Shown here piece by piece: positions 16,699-25,702 of a stretch of DNA of 64,000 nucleotides; the stretch's first letter is position 1; each line of letters starts with the position of its first letter. The position numbers were made by a program, and so were the translations under genes. The notes beneath the pieces are model-generated. The model was not told the DNA's origin and ran no database searches. It worked only from the letters and a program-made list of their open reading frames with translations. The stretch comes from Ornithobacterium rhinotracheale (GTDB lineage Bacteria > Bacteroidota > Bacteroidia > Flavobacteriales > Weeksellaceae), in assembly GCF_022832975.1 (NCBI RefSeq), contig NZ_CP094846.1, positions 1,618,501-1,682,500 on the forward strand. Direction: 5' to 3'.

Positions 16699-19443
16699 TT
16701 ATTTATTTTTTTGTTCTAAATAAGCTTGTGCTGCTGCTAATCTTGCGATTGGTACACGATAAGGCGAACAGCTCACATAGTTCAACCCGATGGATTGACA
16801 GAATCTTACGCTGTCTGGGTCTCCACCATGCTCTCCACAAATACCTACTTTTAATTTTGGTTTGGTTTCTCTACCTTTTTCGGTTGCAGTTTTGATCAAC
16901 TGCCCTACACCCTCAGTATCAATTGTTTGGAATGGATCTTCTGGTAATATTTTTTGATCTAAATATTTTGGTAAAAAAGAGCCTATGTCATCTCTACTGA
17001 ATCCGAATGACATTTGTGTTAAGTCATTGGTACCAAAGCTAAAGAAGTCTGCCACTTGTGCCATTTTATCTGCAAGTAATGCAGCTCTTGGGATTTCAAT
17101 CATGGTACCGAATAGGCATTCCACCTTGTCTACTCCATATTTTTCTGCCACTTCCTTGTTTACTCTATCAAAGATTGCTTTTTGGTTTTCAAGCTCTTTG
17201 TAAGTACAAGTTACAGGAATCATAATTTCTGGATAAGCTTCTCCTCCATCGTTGATGATTTCTTGTGCAGCTTCGAAAATAGCACGCATTTGCATTTCGG
17301 TAACTTCTGGGTAGCTAATTCCTAAGCGCACGCCTCTGTGTCCTAGCATTGGGTTGTTTTCTTTTAGGCCTAAGATGCGGCGTTCTAGGTCTGCCATGCT
17401 CACATTTAGCTCTTTGCTAAGTGCTTCTAGTTTCTTTTCGTCGTGTGGCACGAATTCGTGCAATGGCGGGTCTAGCAAGCGAATGGTTACCGCTTTACCT
17501 TCCATTACTTCTAGAGTTTTCTTGATGTCTGATTTTACGAAAACGGATAATTCGTCTAATGCTTTTTTGCGGTCTTCGGTAGTTTCGCTCATAATCATTT
17601 TACGGAGTAGGAAGAGTGGTTTTTCGCTTCCTTCACCATAGAACATATGCTCTGTACGGAACAGCCCGATGCCTTCTGCTCCGAATAGTATGGCTTGTTT
17701 TGCATCTTTTGGTGTATCGGCATTGGTGCGCACGCCCATAGATTTGTTTTCGTCTACCAGCTTCATTAGGATTGAATAGGCTTTATTATCGTTTAAGTCG
17801 ATATCTTTTAATTTTAATTCGCCTTGGTACACAAGCCCTTTGGTTCCATTTAAGCTGATAAGGTCGCCTTCTTGTACTTTATTTCCGTTTTTATCGATGA
17901 AATATTTCTCTCTCTCTTGGATTTCTATATCGCCACAACCTACGATACAACATTTACCCCAACCTCTGGCAACTAGCGCAGCGTGAGAAGTCATACCTCC
18001 TTTTGAAGTTAAGATGGCTTCTGCTTTATGCATTCCATCTACATCTTCTGGGGAGGTTTCTTCTCTCACGAGGATTACTTTCTCACCTCTTGACGCCCAT
18101 TCTACGGCATCATCTGAGGTGAAGACTACGCGCCCTACGGCACCGCCTGGTCCTGCTGGTAAGCCTTTTGCGATTGGCTTGTGTGTTTTTTCCTCTTCTG
18201 GGTCAATCATTGGGAGGAGTAGCTCCACCAATTGGTTTGGTTTTACGCGCATAATGGCTGTTTGCGCATCGATTAAGCCCTCTTCATACATATCGGTAGC
18301 CATTTTCACTGCGGCTACACCGTTTCTTTTTCCTACGCGGCATTGTAGCATATAGAGTTTTCCGTTTTCAATGGTGAACTCTATGTCTTGCATGTCTTTG
18401 TAGTGCTTTTCTAAACGGCTTTGGATTTCGTCTAGTTCTTTATACTGTTCTGGCATAAACACTTCTAGCGTTTCAAGGTCTTTACTTTGGTCGTTTTTAG
18501 AAGTTTCATTGATTGGCGATGGAGTTCTAATACCAGCTACCACATCTTCTCCTTGAGCGTTTACTAAGTACTCACCATAGAAGTGATTATCTCCATTACC
18601 AGGGTTTCTTGTGAAGGCTACACCAGTACAGCTACCTTCTCCCATGTTACCAAATACCATAGTTTGAACATTCACAGCAGTACCCCAATCATCTGGAATA
18701 CGCTCGATACGGCGGTATTCTTTAGCTCTTTTTCCATTCCAACTTTGGAACACGGCTCCTACACCTCCCATCAATTGATCCATTGGATTTTCTGGGAATT
18801 CAAGTCCGTGGTGTTTTTTGATTAACTCTTTGTAAAGCTTAGCTAATTCTTTTAATTGAGGAACTGTAAGCTCTGTATCGTTTTTATAGTTGTTTTCTTT
18901 TTTAACTTTTTCTAGCTCTTCATCCATTAATTTACGGATCCCCACTCCTTCTGCTGGCTCTAAGCCTCCTGCTTTTTCCATTACCACATCAGCATACATC
19001 ATAATCAAGCGGCGGTATGCATCATATGCAAAACGCTCATCTCCAGAAGCATCGATTAGTCCTTGAATATTGTCTAAGCTTAAACCAATGTTAAGCACGG
19101 TATCCATCATACCAGGCATAGATTGTCTCGCACCTGAACGCACGGAAAGCAATAGCGGATTTTCCTTTGCTCCGAATTTTTTGCCTGTTAATTCTTCTAC
19201 TTCTTTTAGCGCATCTAGAATTTGCTGTTCTAATTCTGCTGGATATTTTTTATCGTTATCATAATAATAGGTACAAACCTCTGTAGTAATCGTAAAACCA
19301 GGAGGAACAGGTAATTGCAAATTAGGATTTCCTGCCATTTCGGCCAAGTTGGCACCTTTCCCTCCAAGGAGGTTTTTCATTGATTCGTTTCCGTCGGCTT
19401 TACCTCCACCGAAGGAATACACATATTTCTCTTTATTCGACAT
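16699..19443 (-). CDS. ppdK: Pyruvate, phosphate dikinase
   Basis: PPDK interconverts pyruvate, ATP and phosphate with PEP, AMP and pyrophosphate in the cytoplasm, linking glycolysis and gluconeogenesis. The protein is 914 aa from ATG 19443, chosen because homologues begin near KYVYSFGGG; a longer frame to 19518 adds 25 atypical residues. It has the ATP-grasp start GGKGANLAEM, the phospho-histidine loop LTSKGGMTSHAALVARGWGK with the flanking Thr, and the C-terminal PEP-binding barrel with SFGTNDLTQMSFG and the acid/base Cys in GICGEHGGDP. It is monocistronic. Confidence 0.96.
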   Translation of the reverse strand: MSNKEKYVYSFGGGKADGNESMKNLLGGKGANLAEMAGNPNLQLPVPPGFTITTEVCTYYYDNDKKYPAELEQQILDALKEVEELTGKKFGAKENPLLLSVRSGARQSMPGMMDTVLNIGLSLDNIQGLIDASGDERFAYDAYRRLIMMYADVVMEKAGGLEPAEGVGIRKLMDEELEKVKKENNYKNDTELTVPQLKELAKLYKELIKKHHGLEFPENPMDQLMGGVGAVFQSWNGKRAKEYRRIERIPDDWGTAVNVQTMVFGNMGEGSCTGVAFTRNPGNGDNHFYGEYLVNAQGEDVVAGIRTPSPINETSKNDQSKDLETLEVFMPEQYKELDEIQSRLEKHYKDMQDIEFTIENGKLYMLQCRVGKRNGVAAVKMATDMYEEGLIDAQTAIMRVKPNQLVELLLPMIDPEEEKTHKPIAKGLPAGPGGAVGRVVFTSDDAVEWASRGEKVILVREETSPEDVDGMHKAEAILTSKGGMTSHAALVARGWGKCCIVGCGDIEIQEREKYFIDKNGNKVQEGDLISLNGTKGLVYQGELKLKDIDLNDNKAYSILMKLVDENKSMGVRTNADTPKDAKQAILFGAEGIGLFRTEHMFYGEGSEKPLFLLRKMIMSETTEDRKKALDELSVFVKSDIKKTLEVMEGKAVTIRLLDPPLHEFVPHDEKKLEALSKELNVSMADLERRILGLKENNPMLGHRGVRLGISYPEVTEMQMRAIFEAAQEIINDGGEAYPEIMIPVTCTYKELENQKAIFDRVNKEVAEKYGVDKVECLFGTMIEIPRAALLADKMAQVADFFSFGTNDLTQMSFGFSRDDIGSFLPKYLDQKILPEDPFQTIDTEGVGQLIKTATEKGRETKPKLKVGICGEHGGDPDSVRFCQSIGLNYVSCSPYRVPIARLAAAQAYLEQKNK

Positions 19444-19625
19444 AATTTTTAAATATTTGCCCGTAAAATTAAATATTTTCTCAAAACTTGATTGATTTTC
19501 AGAAATGAAATAAATCATATTTTAATAAATATTGATATTCATCAAAAGGTGTACATTTTACAAAAAGCTAATTCAATCTAATGCTTAAATTTATTGAATT
19601 ATAATTTTTTATCCGAAAATCCCCA

Positions 19626-19970
19626 TCATTGATTGCTCAAGAATTTAAGGTAATTATTTAGCAAACTTTCAATTTGTTTTTTGGCAACAGGATTCGCCGA
19701 ATGCACATTAAATTTTAATTCTTTTAAATCTAAACCCGATTCGTAAACAAGCCATTTAGCTGCTGCATACCCATCTGGCGCAAGCGTTCCGTCGGGATTT
19801 AAGCCTAAATCATTATCAAAACTGATGAAGCTGGGCAACCCCCGTTCAATAATGATTTGTTTGAAGTTATAGAAATTACGAACGATTATAAAATCATCAT
19901 TACTAAGTGAGGGATACACCGTGGGCACCTCACGAATGTCGTCTAAAAATAATTTGTAAATTCCCATCAA
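19626..19970 (-). CDS. Receiver-like (cREC-type) domain protein
   Basis: A 114-aa soluble protein that I read as the 'cyclic-phosphate processing receiver' domain (cREC). It starts YKLFLDDIREVP with the paired acidic residues of receiver folds, then has FISFDNDLGL with two more aspartates, and ends with FNVHSANPVAKKQIESLL. The family is known from comparative genomics of mobile elements and conflict systems; biochemistry is largely lacking. Its ATG overlaps the stop of the kinase-like gene (ATGA), so the two are a translationally coupled pair. No phosphorelay partner is near. An alternative start two residues downstream cannot be excluded. Confidence 0.72.
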   Translation of the reverse strand: MMGIYKLFLDDIREVPTVYPSLSNDDFIIVRNFYNFKQIIIERGLPSFISFDNDLGLNPDGTLAPDGYAAAKWLVYESGLDLKELKFNVHSANPVAKKQIESLLNNYLKFLSNQ

Positions 19971-20677
19971 ACATCGATATCACCATATTCCATAGTGCCG
20001 TCAAAATCGTCGTCGGGCGTATTGAGTAAAGCTACCTCATCTATCACTACGATGTTGCCTTTGGGTGTTTTCAAAATATTGCCTGGGTGTAAATCCTCGA
20101 CGATATAGCTGCCGTTGACATAGGTTTTGCCCTCATCGGTAAAACCCAGCTTTTCCATATGTTCTTTTACCTCTTCATACGGCATTCCGTAGTCGCCGAT
20201 GATGAAGGGCTGCTCAATAATCACCGAAAAAGCATTTTCTCGCAATGGATTTCTCGTGAAGCCAAGCACCGTATAAGCCGCTTCTGGAAACAAGGCATTG
20301 TGAATAGACAATCGATCAAAAAACTCAAGTGGCGTTTCGTGCAAATAAAAATCGTTGACTTTGGTCACCACGCTCGGATTTTTCTCGTCCCAGTACACAA
20401 TATTTTCTGCGCCGTGGTCTAAATACTCGCCATAGCGTGTTTGGAAATCTTCTATCCAGATCCCCTCCTCTTTAGCATATTGTTCTAGCGCATTTTCCTG
20501 TGCGATTCTTGCTCCATCTGTTGTTTGATGCGCTGAATCTGCTCGCGCACTTCTTGCGGCGATAATGCTCGCTTCGACATTTCTTTTACCTCCTCTTGCG
20601 CGGCCAAGCTCACTTTCTTGTGGTAGTCGTTTAAGTAGTGTTTTCCCTTGTAAAATATCATTGACTAATTCTTTCAT
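19967..20677 (-). CDS. Polyvalent-protein-type kinase-like protein
   Basis: A 236-aa protein with a diverged protein-kinase-like core, as found in phage and conjugative-element 'polyvalent' proteins. A possible ATP lysine is in SVVTKVNDFY (about residue 106), a catalytic-loop-like YIVEDLHPGN occurs near 192-200 with the expected Asp and Asn, and NIVVIDE (about 208-214) takes the place of the metal-binding DFG. The first ~75 residues are charged and Ala/Arg-rich and resemble a linker cut from a larger protein. It is the first gene of a two-gene unit with the receiver-like gene. Kinase activity is inferred, not shown. Confidence 0.7.
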   Translation of the reverse strand: MKELVNDILQGKTLLKRLPQESELGRARGGKRNVEASIIAARSARADSAHQTTDGARIAQENALEQYAKEEGIWIEDFQTRYGEYLDHGAENIVYWDEKNPSVVTKVNDFYLHETPLEFFDRLSIHNALFPEAAYTVLGFTRNPLRENAFSVIIEQPFIIGDYGMPYEEVKEHMEKLGFTDEGKTYVNGSYIVEDLHPGNILKTPKGNIVVIDEVALLNTPDDDFDGTMEYGDIDV

Positions 20678-20779
20678 TTGCGCTGAAAGTTATCACTTTT
20701 AGCCTTGCAAAACAAAATTTTAACTCAATTAAATTTCATTCTTTATTTCCTTATCTAATTTATCGAAATAATCGTGTAA

Positions 20780-21661
20780 TTATTGATTACTCTCTTTGGC
20801 TTTATGGGACACTTTTTCTTTATTATCTTCCAAATATTTGAAATAGGATTCTTTTTGTTTCTTCAATTCTGGATTTTTTTCGTTTTGTAGTACAAGGTTT
20901 TTCCATTTGTAGTATTGGGGCTCATCTCCATCTTTTAAATAAGCGCAAGAAATATCGGTGGCTAAATGCTGCTTGAGTTTAAATCTTTTGGATGTGCATT
21001 TTTGCTGCATATTGGCATACATTTGTTCAGCGTCGCTTATCTTTGCAATACGAGCATAGGCACTCCCGAGCAACATCATGGCATAGCAATCTTCTGTGTT
21101 GGCATCATAAAACTTTTTAGCGTGCACATAGGTTTCTTCGTAATCATGTAAATCCCAAGAAATTCTTGTTAAATAATATTGAACCTTTTGGTAATTTTCA
21201 TCTTTTTCTTCTACTTTTTTGAGATATTTAAGCGCTTTATCTCGCATATCGTATTTAAAATAGGCTTTTCCCATTGCATACAGCCCTTTGATGTCATGAT
21301 CTCCCACCTTGTAGGCAGATAGCCATTTAGGCTTTTTAGGCAAACCGAGCTGTGCTAACACTTCATCGGGAACGAGATATACTGTGCTTGGATTTTTGAT
21401 ATGAAATACAACTTCTTTTTTTGAATCTTCTTTAAAAGAAAATTTACCATTTTCGTCTTTTTTTATGCTACCTACATAATTAAGGGTAATACCTTTGTAG
21501 GCATCCATATACACAAAACCCATCGAATCGTCGAGCCCACCATTATTAGTAACCACCCAGCGGTCTTCGCATTCAGTCATGGGTAATTTCTCCCAATCCT
21601 TTTGTGCAAAAGTATTTGTGATACAAAATAAAAATAATAGCAAAAATATATTTTTTCTCAT
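20780..21661 (-). CDS. Secreted TPR-like protein
   Basis: A 293-aa exported protein with a Sec signal (MRKNIFLLLFLFCITNTFAQ). The first ~100 residues after the signal are beta-rich and unrecognised (ECEDRWVVTNNGGLDDSMGF). From about residue 120 helices repeat in a TPR pattern: GLYAMGKAYFKYDMRDKALKYL, YYLTRISWDLHDYEETYVHA and AMMLLGSAYARIAKISDAEQMY. TPRs usually bind other proteins. The partner is unknown, and it is a separate unit from its neighbours. Confidence 0.7.
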   Translation of the reverse strand: MRKNIFLLLFLFCITNTFAQKDWEKLPMTECEDRWVVTNNGGLDDSMGFVYMDAYKGITLNYVGSIKKDENGKFSFKEDSKKEVVFHIKNPSTVYLVPDEVLAQLGLPKKPKWLSAYKVGDHDIKGLYAMGKAYFKYDMRDKALKYLKKVEEKDENYQKVQYYLTRISWDLHDYEETYVHAKKFYDANTEDCYAMMLLGSAYARIAKISDAEQMYANMQQKCTSKRFKLKQHLATDISCAYLKDGDEPQYYKWKNLVLQNEKNPELKKQKESYFKYLEDNKEKVSHKAKESNQ

Positions 21662-21767
21662 GATTAAAACCTTTGTTTTTTTTAACTAAGAATGCATGTA
21701 AAATTACAACAAAAAAATGCTTTGAAATCGGTTTTTAGTTTTGAGAAAATATGATTTTAATTAGATT

Positions 21768-22118
21768 TTAATCTTCCAGCTCTTCATCTTTCAAATAATT
21801 TGTGGTGTATCCTGAGTAGCCCAAAACGATAGGTGCAAAAATCGCAAAAAATCCTAATAAATTTTGAATTATAGTATCGGGCTCCATCACAAATTTAAAA
21901 ACCATTAAATAAAGACTACAAATAATAAAAACAACCTTTACCCAAAGTTTTTCTTCGCTAAAGCTTGACACAAAATAATTAAGCCCAATGACAAAAAACA
22001 CGGCTGAGAATAACCAAAATTTTCCATTTGCACCAAAATCCACAAAAAAATGGATGATGAGTGCAATGACTAAAATTATTGATAAAACTTGAATTGTTGA
22101 GTTTATAAACTGTTTCAT
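21768..22118 (-). CDS. Small membrane protein, four predicted helices
   Basis: A 116-aa protein without a recognised family. Four hydrophobic segments are visible (about residues 9-28, 34-51, 59-77, 84-105), with a short acidic tail KDEELED. It starts 9 bp downstream of the stop of the frameshifted lipoprotein gene and may be transcribed with it. Confidence 0.6.
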   Translation of the reverse strand: MKQFINSTIQVLSIILVIALIIHFFVDFGANGKFWLFSAVFFVIGLNYFVSSFSEEKLWVKVVFIICSLYLMVFKFVMEPDTIIQNLLGFFAIFAPIVLGYSGYTTNYLKDEELED

Positions 22119-22127
22119 AAAGGTTTT

Positions 22128-22629
22128 TTATTTGGGCATATTTACAACCCCACTTCCATCTACTAGCCAGCGATTATTTTGATTTACCATTTTCAATTTT
22201 AGCGTAAAATCTGTCGTATCTTTGGCTTTCAGTGTAACGATGTTTGTTTTTTCATCAAAAGAAACGACTTCAAAACCATCATCGGGGACATCTTGCGCAT
22301 TGATTATAGGATCAAAATCCAATCCCATTTCAGGATTTTGTTTTTCGGCTTGTTCCAACATATCTATCCACGATTTTTTAAAAGCTGCTGTTACTTCTTC
22401 ATTCTGCTCAATCCACTTTTTGGTTTCGGAAAAATCAACATCATTTCGCATAAATTGCGTGTAAGAATCTGCAAAATTAAGTGCTATTTTTTCGGCTGAA
22501 GTCTCTATATTTTTTTTCAGATAAAACATTTGTGGTATTTTGTAGTTCTTGTAATGATTCCTGTTTTTTATTTTTCCCACACGAGAAAATCGTACTAAAA
22601 ACGATAAGGGTAAAAATAATTTTTTTCAT
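22128..22629 (-). pseudogene. Frameshifted lipoprotein gene (A8 tract)
   Basis: The start encodes a lipoprotein signal (MKKIIFTLIVFSTIFSCGK, from ATG 22629) and stays open for about 50 codons. The rest lies one frame away, from IETSAEKIALNFADSYTQF to NRWLVDGSGVVNMPK*. The two frames join smoothly if the run of eight A (22517-22510 on the minus strand) had nine, giving SEKKNIETSAEKIAL. The product would be about 166 aa with an NTF2/DUF4878-like or DUF3828-like C-terminal part. It may be a pseudogene, a phase-variable gene or a sequencing error in a homopolymer. Confidence 0.75.
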
Positions 22630-22727
22630 GATTAAATATTTTATATTACTAAAAATGCTTTTAATTCGGTTTTTATTTTTTTTCAAAAATTAAATATCAA
22701 TACATTTCAAACTTTTTTTTTAATAAT

Positions 22728-23297
22728 TTAATTAAATTCAATTTCTTTTAAAAAGTTAATGGCTTGTTCTTGATTCCAGTCCTTCAATACTTGAGCCGAA
22801 AAATTATAAAAAGTGTTATGTTTCTCTGTTATAAAGAAATAATTATTCACCTTTACTCTGCCATCTTCTTTTTTATAAATTTGAAATATTAAATAATTAT
22901 CATTTGGGTTTTCTTCAATCAACTTCACATCTACTTTTACCCTATTGGTAAAATATTCTTTTTCCCATTCAAAATAGGCTTTTAAAAAATCAAATCCCTT
23001 TTTAGAACCATCTTGATTAAATTCAATTTTATTGATGGGTCCAAATGAAATTGAGATTTCATTTCCGTTTTCATTTTCAAAATATTGTTGCCTGCTATGG
23101 TTAAAATAGCGTGTTTCCTTCCACTTACCTGGGATAAAAACATTGCCGTAAGGGAAAACCATGTATTGTGTTGCGTTTTTCTTCTCTATATAATCTACAC
23201 CCACTATTGTTGAGATTGCCGATTTTGGAGAAAAACAACCTACAAAAAACACCAAAATTGCTACCACAACGAATGATTTAAAAATAATTTTTTTCAT
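22728..23297 (-). CDS. Lipoprotein of unknown function
   Basis: A 189-aa lipoprotein with the signal MKKIIFKSFVVVAILVFFVGC (Cys near residue 21). The mature part is a mixed alpha/beta domain with IFIPGKWKETRYFNHSRQQYF and NISISFGP-like strands, ending NFLKEIEFN. No known family is recognised. It lies in a run of small envelope genes on the same strand that are separated by 100-150 bp, so separate transcription is likely. Confidence 0.65.
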   Translation of the reverse strand: MKKIIFKSFVVVAILVFFVGCFSPKSAISTIVGVDYIEKKNATQYMVFPYGNVFIPGKWKETRYFNHSRQQYFENENGNEISISFGPINKIEFNQDGSKKGFDFLKAYFEWEKEYFTNRVKVDVKLIEENPNDNYLIFQIYKKEDGRVKVNNYFFITEKHNTFYNFSAQVLKDWNQEQAINFLKEIEFN

Positions 23298-23446
23298 GAT
23301 TTCTCTATTTACAACTCAGTAAATTTAATTAAAAAAATGAAATTTCTTTATTTTTTAAGATAAAAAATTTTGCCGATTTTATTCTAAATCATCACTAAAA
23401 TGCGAATTCCTTTAGCTTTAATAAATCGAGAATTTAATGATTTCTT

Positions 23447-23887
23447 TTAGCATAAAACAGTGTAATTGTAAACCAAGGACATTTCAATTGGCACAAGAAC
23501 AAAAACCCAACCAAGGATTAGGACTACTAATCTCCAATGGTATTTCCCCCAAATTTTCTGGGATTTGTTAAAAACTTTCTGCAATACTTGAACCGTAACA
23601 AACGATACTATAAGATTTGTAATGATATATACGAAAAATTCTAACAATCCTGCATCCCACGCACACGGGCCGATGTTACTCATCGAAAGCAACGAACTGC
23701 TAGGTATGAACAAAGGTATTTCAAATGCCACAGATCCGCCCAATCGTGTCCAATCGCCATGAGCTCCTTCTTGCACGCCCCCCACTAGTTTAAATAACCA
23801 ACTTCCTACCATGATTTGATATATGAAATGCAAAACCATAATTATGGGAATCAAGACTAAATTTTTAAGCAGACTGGAAAAATGCAT
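23447..23887 (-). CDS. Integral membrane protein of unknown function
   Basis: A 146-aa hydrophobic protein. Segments at about residues 10-35, 50-62, 84-105 and 118-142 look membrane-spanning, with an extracytoplasmic GGVQEGAHGDWTRLGG stretch and two cysteines (GPCAWD and the C-terminal YTVLC). I recognise no family. Nothing in the neighbourhood points to a partner. Confidence 0.6.
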   Translation of the reverse strand: MHFSSLLKNLVLIPIIMVLHFIYQIMVGSWLFKLVGGVQEGAHGDWTRLGGSVAFEIPLFIPSSSLLSMSNIGPCAWDAGLLEFFVYIITNLIVSFVTVQVLQKVFNKSQKIWGKYHWRLVVLILGWVFVLVPIEMSLVYNYTVLC

Positions 23888-23989
23888 ATTTATACCGAGT
23901 TTTAGATTTGGCTCACTAGTACAAATTTAGAAATTCAAGATAGAAAAACCTATAAAATTGGATTTTTTTTCGTAGATTTCCTTTACCAT

Positions 23990-24675
23990 TTAGTTTAGCT
24001 CTCCATATAGGTTGGGAGACATTATGTAGTCCTTATCAATCGGTTGTTTGATCACCATACGATAGCAATCTTTAGGCGTAGTTGCCCATTCCTTATTTTC
24101 GTCCAACATTTCTTTCACCTCTTTTTTCCATGCATCAAAAGCTCCCGCTTTTTTATCAATAAAAACATCACGAAAATATTGATTAAACATTTGTTTCTTT
24201 AACGCTTGACTTTATTAATCACTGATGTGTATTCCATGCTTATGATTCCAGTAGAATTCGTTTCGGATTGCAGCTCACTAAACATCTTTCTTGCAATTCT
24301 TGCACAAACTTCGCATATATCAAAATATAAATTCTGTTTGGCTATTTCGAGCGTGTCTCTTTTCGTATAGTAGGAAGTTGTTTTTTCAAATGCAGGAGCA
24401 ATATATACTTTTTCAAATTTCCGAAGTCTATCGCGTTTTCTTTTTGGAATATCTAATACACTCCAAATCCCTACACTTGAACTAGCTGCAATTCCGTATT
24501 TATTATTAATTTTCTCAACTTCGGGATTCGGGTTTCCTTGGTAGTCATCGATAGTTATTTTTGTCTCAGGCTGCCAAAATATGTGAGATTCTGTACTGGT
24601 TGGCAATTTTTCTTGTGCCATCACGCATTGTCCTAGAAAAAGAATACAAAGCGTGAAAAAGTTTGTAAATTTCAT
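23990..24675 (-). pseudogene. Frameshifted secreted protein gene
   Basis: ATG 24675 opens a 158-codon frame with a Sec signal (MKFTNFFTLCILFLGQCVMAQ) that ends KVKR* at 24199. The next frame is open from just before MFNQYFRDVFIDKKAGAF and runs to ELN* at 23990. Reading VINKV into QALKKQMFNQYF with one missing base near 24205-24212 restores a single protein of about 228 aa. Both halves look like parts of one flavobacterial exported protein family with CEVCARIARK. I treat it as one broken gene, though two coupled genes cannot be ruled out. Confidence 0.6.
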
Positions 24676-24800
24676 AACCTCAAATTTTGATTTTAAAGTT
24701 ATAAATTTTTTTTAACGAATTTGGAATTTAACATTAAACAACTCAAAAATCAGACCGTGCGAATTCTAAAATATTTCGAGTTGAGCTTCATGGGGTTTAA

Positions 24801-25187
24801 TCAAATTTCTTTTTGCAATCCCTGAAAAAAAGCCTCAAATTCCAGTTGCTGGTCTTTTTGGATTAATACTTTAGGAATTTTAATTTTCTTTTGGTCTGAA
24901 ACAAAAATATAATCGCCCGCAAAATATTTCACTTCGCGCAAATCTTTAAACTTAATTTCCTTATTTGGAATCCCATACACTACAAGCCTATCCTCTTTGA
25001 TTTCCGCATAATTCCTCCAAATCTGAGTTAAAAAAACGAGAAAATAAAGTATTCCTACAACCAAATATAAATAATATCCCCACCAATCATCTTCAGAAAT
25101 AAACACAAAATACAAGCCCAAAACAATCCACAAAATCCCTAAAATGAGATTGATATACATATATTTTTCACTAAACTGAATTTTCAT
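24801..25187 (-). CDS. Small PH-like membrane protein, copy B
   Basis: A 128-aa protein with two N-terminal transmembrane segments (about 11-30 and 37-56) and a C-terminal beta-rich domain ending in an amphipathic helix, like small bacterial PH-domain proteins. It is a paralogue of the gene just upstream: LREVKYFAGDYIFVSDQKKIKIPK here matches LQEVKYFAGNYIFASVKKKIIIPK there. The start overlaps the stop of copy A by 4 bp, so the pair is coupled. Function is unknown. Confidence 0.65.
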   Translation of the reverse strand: MKIQFSEKYMYINLILGILWIVLGLYFVFISEDDWWGYYLYLVVGILYFLVFLTQIWRNYAEIKEDRLVVYGIPNKEIKFKDLREVKYFAGDYIFVSDQKKIKIPKVLIQKDQQLEFEAFFQGLQKEI

Positions 25188-25585
25188 AATTTATTTTGAA
25201 TATTTTGAGCTAAAAGTTGGTTGAAAAAATTTTCGAATTCGGTCTGTTGTTCGGGCTTAATGGATTTTTTGGGGATAATTATTTTCTTTTTTACCGAAGC
25301 AAAAATATAATTACCCGCAAAATATTTCACTTCTTGCAAATCTTTAAACGCAATTTCTTTTTTTAAAATTCTATTGACCATGATTTTATCATCGGAAATG
25401 ATTACAAAATCTCGACCAATTCGCAATGCAAAAAGTAAAAAGTAGATGACACCAAATGCTAGCATTAAATAATTGAGCAAAAACAATTCATTGTTATAAA
25501 ACATTGATTGCACTACAAATCCAATCATAAATAATCCAAATATAGCATTTGCAATAAGCGGCGTATTGTTGTATTTTATCCTCAT
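25184..25585 (-). CDS. Small PH-like membrane protein, copy A
   Basis: A 133-aa protein with the same layout as its downstream paralogue: two transmembrane helices (about 10-28, 34-52), then a beta-domain with KEIAFKDLQEVKYFAGNYIF and a helical tail EFENFFNQLLAQ. The tandem arrangement suggests a local duplication, and strong divergence indicates it is old. No ligand or partner is visible. Confidence 0.65.
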   Translation of the reverse strand: MRIKYNNTPLIANAIFGLFMIGFVVQSMFYNNELFLLNYLMLAFGVIYFLLFALRIGRDFVIISDDKIMVNRILKKEIAFKDLQEVKYFAGNYIFASVKKKIIIPKKSIKPEQQTEFENFFNQLLAQNIQNKL

Positions 25586-25702
25586 GACCGAATTTTAATC
25601 CTCTCAAAGATACATTTTTCGCATTACAAAACAAAAAAAAGATTAACTTGAGTTAATATTTTTGCATTTTTTTAGATTTAATTTTTAGTTTAAATTAAAT
25701 TC

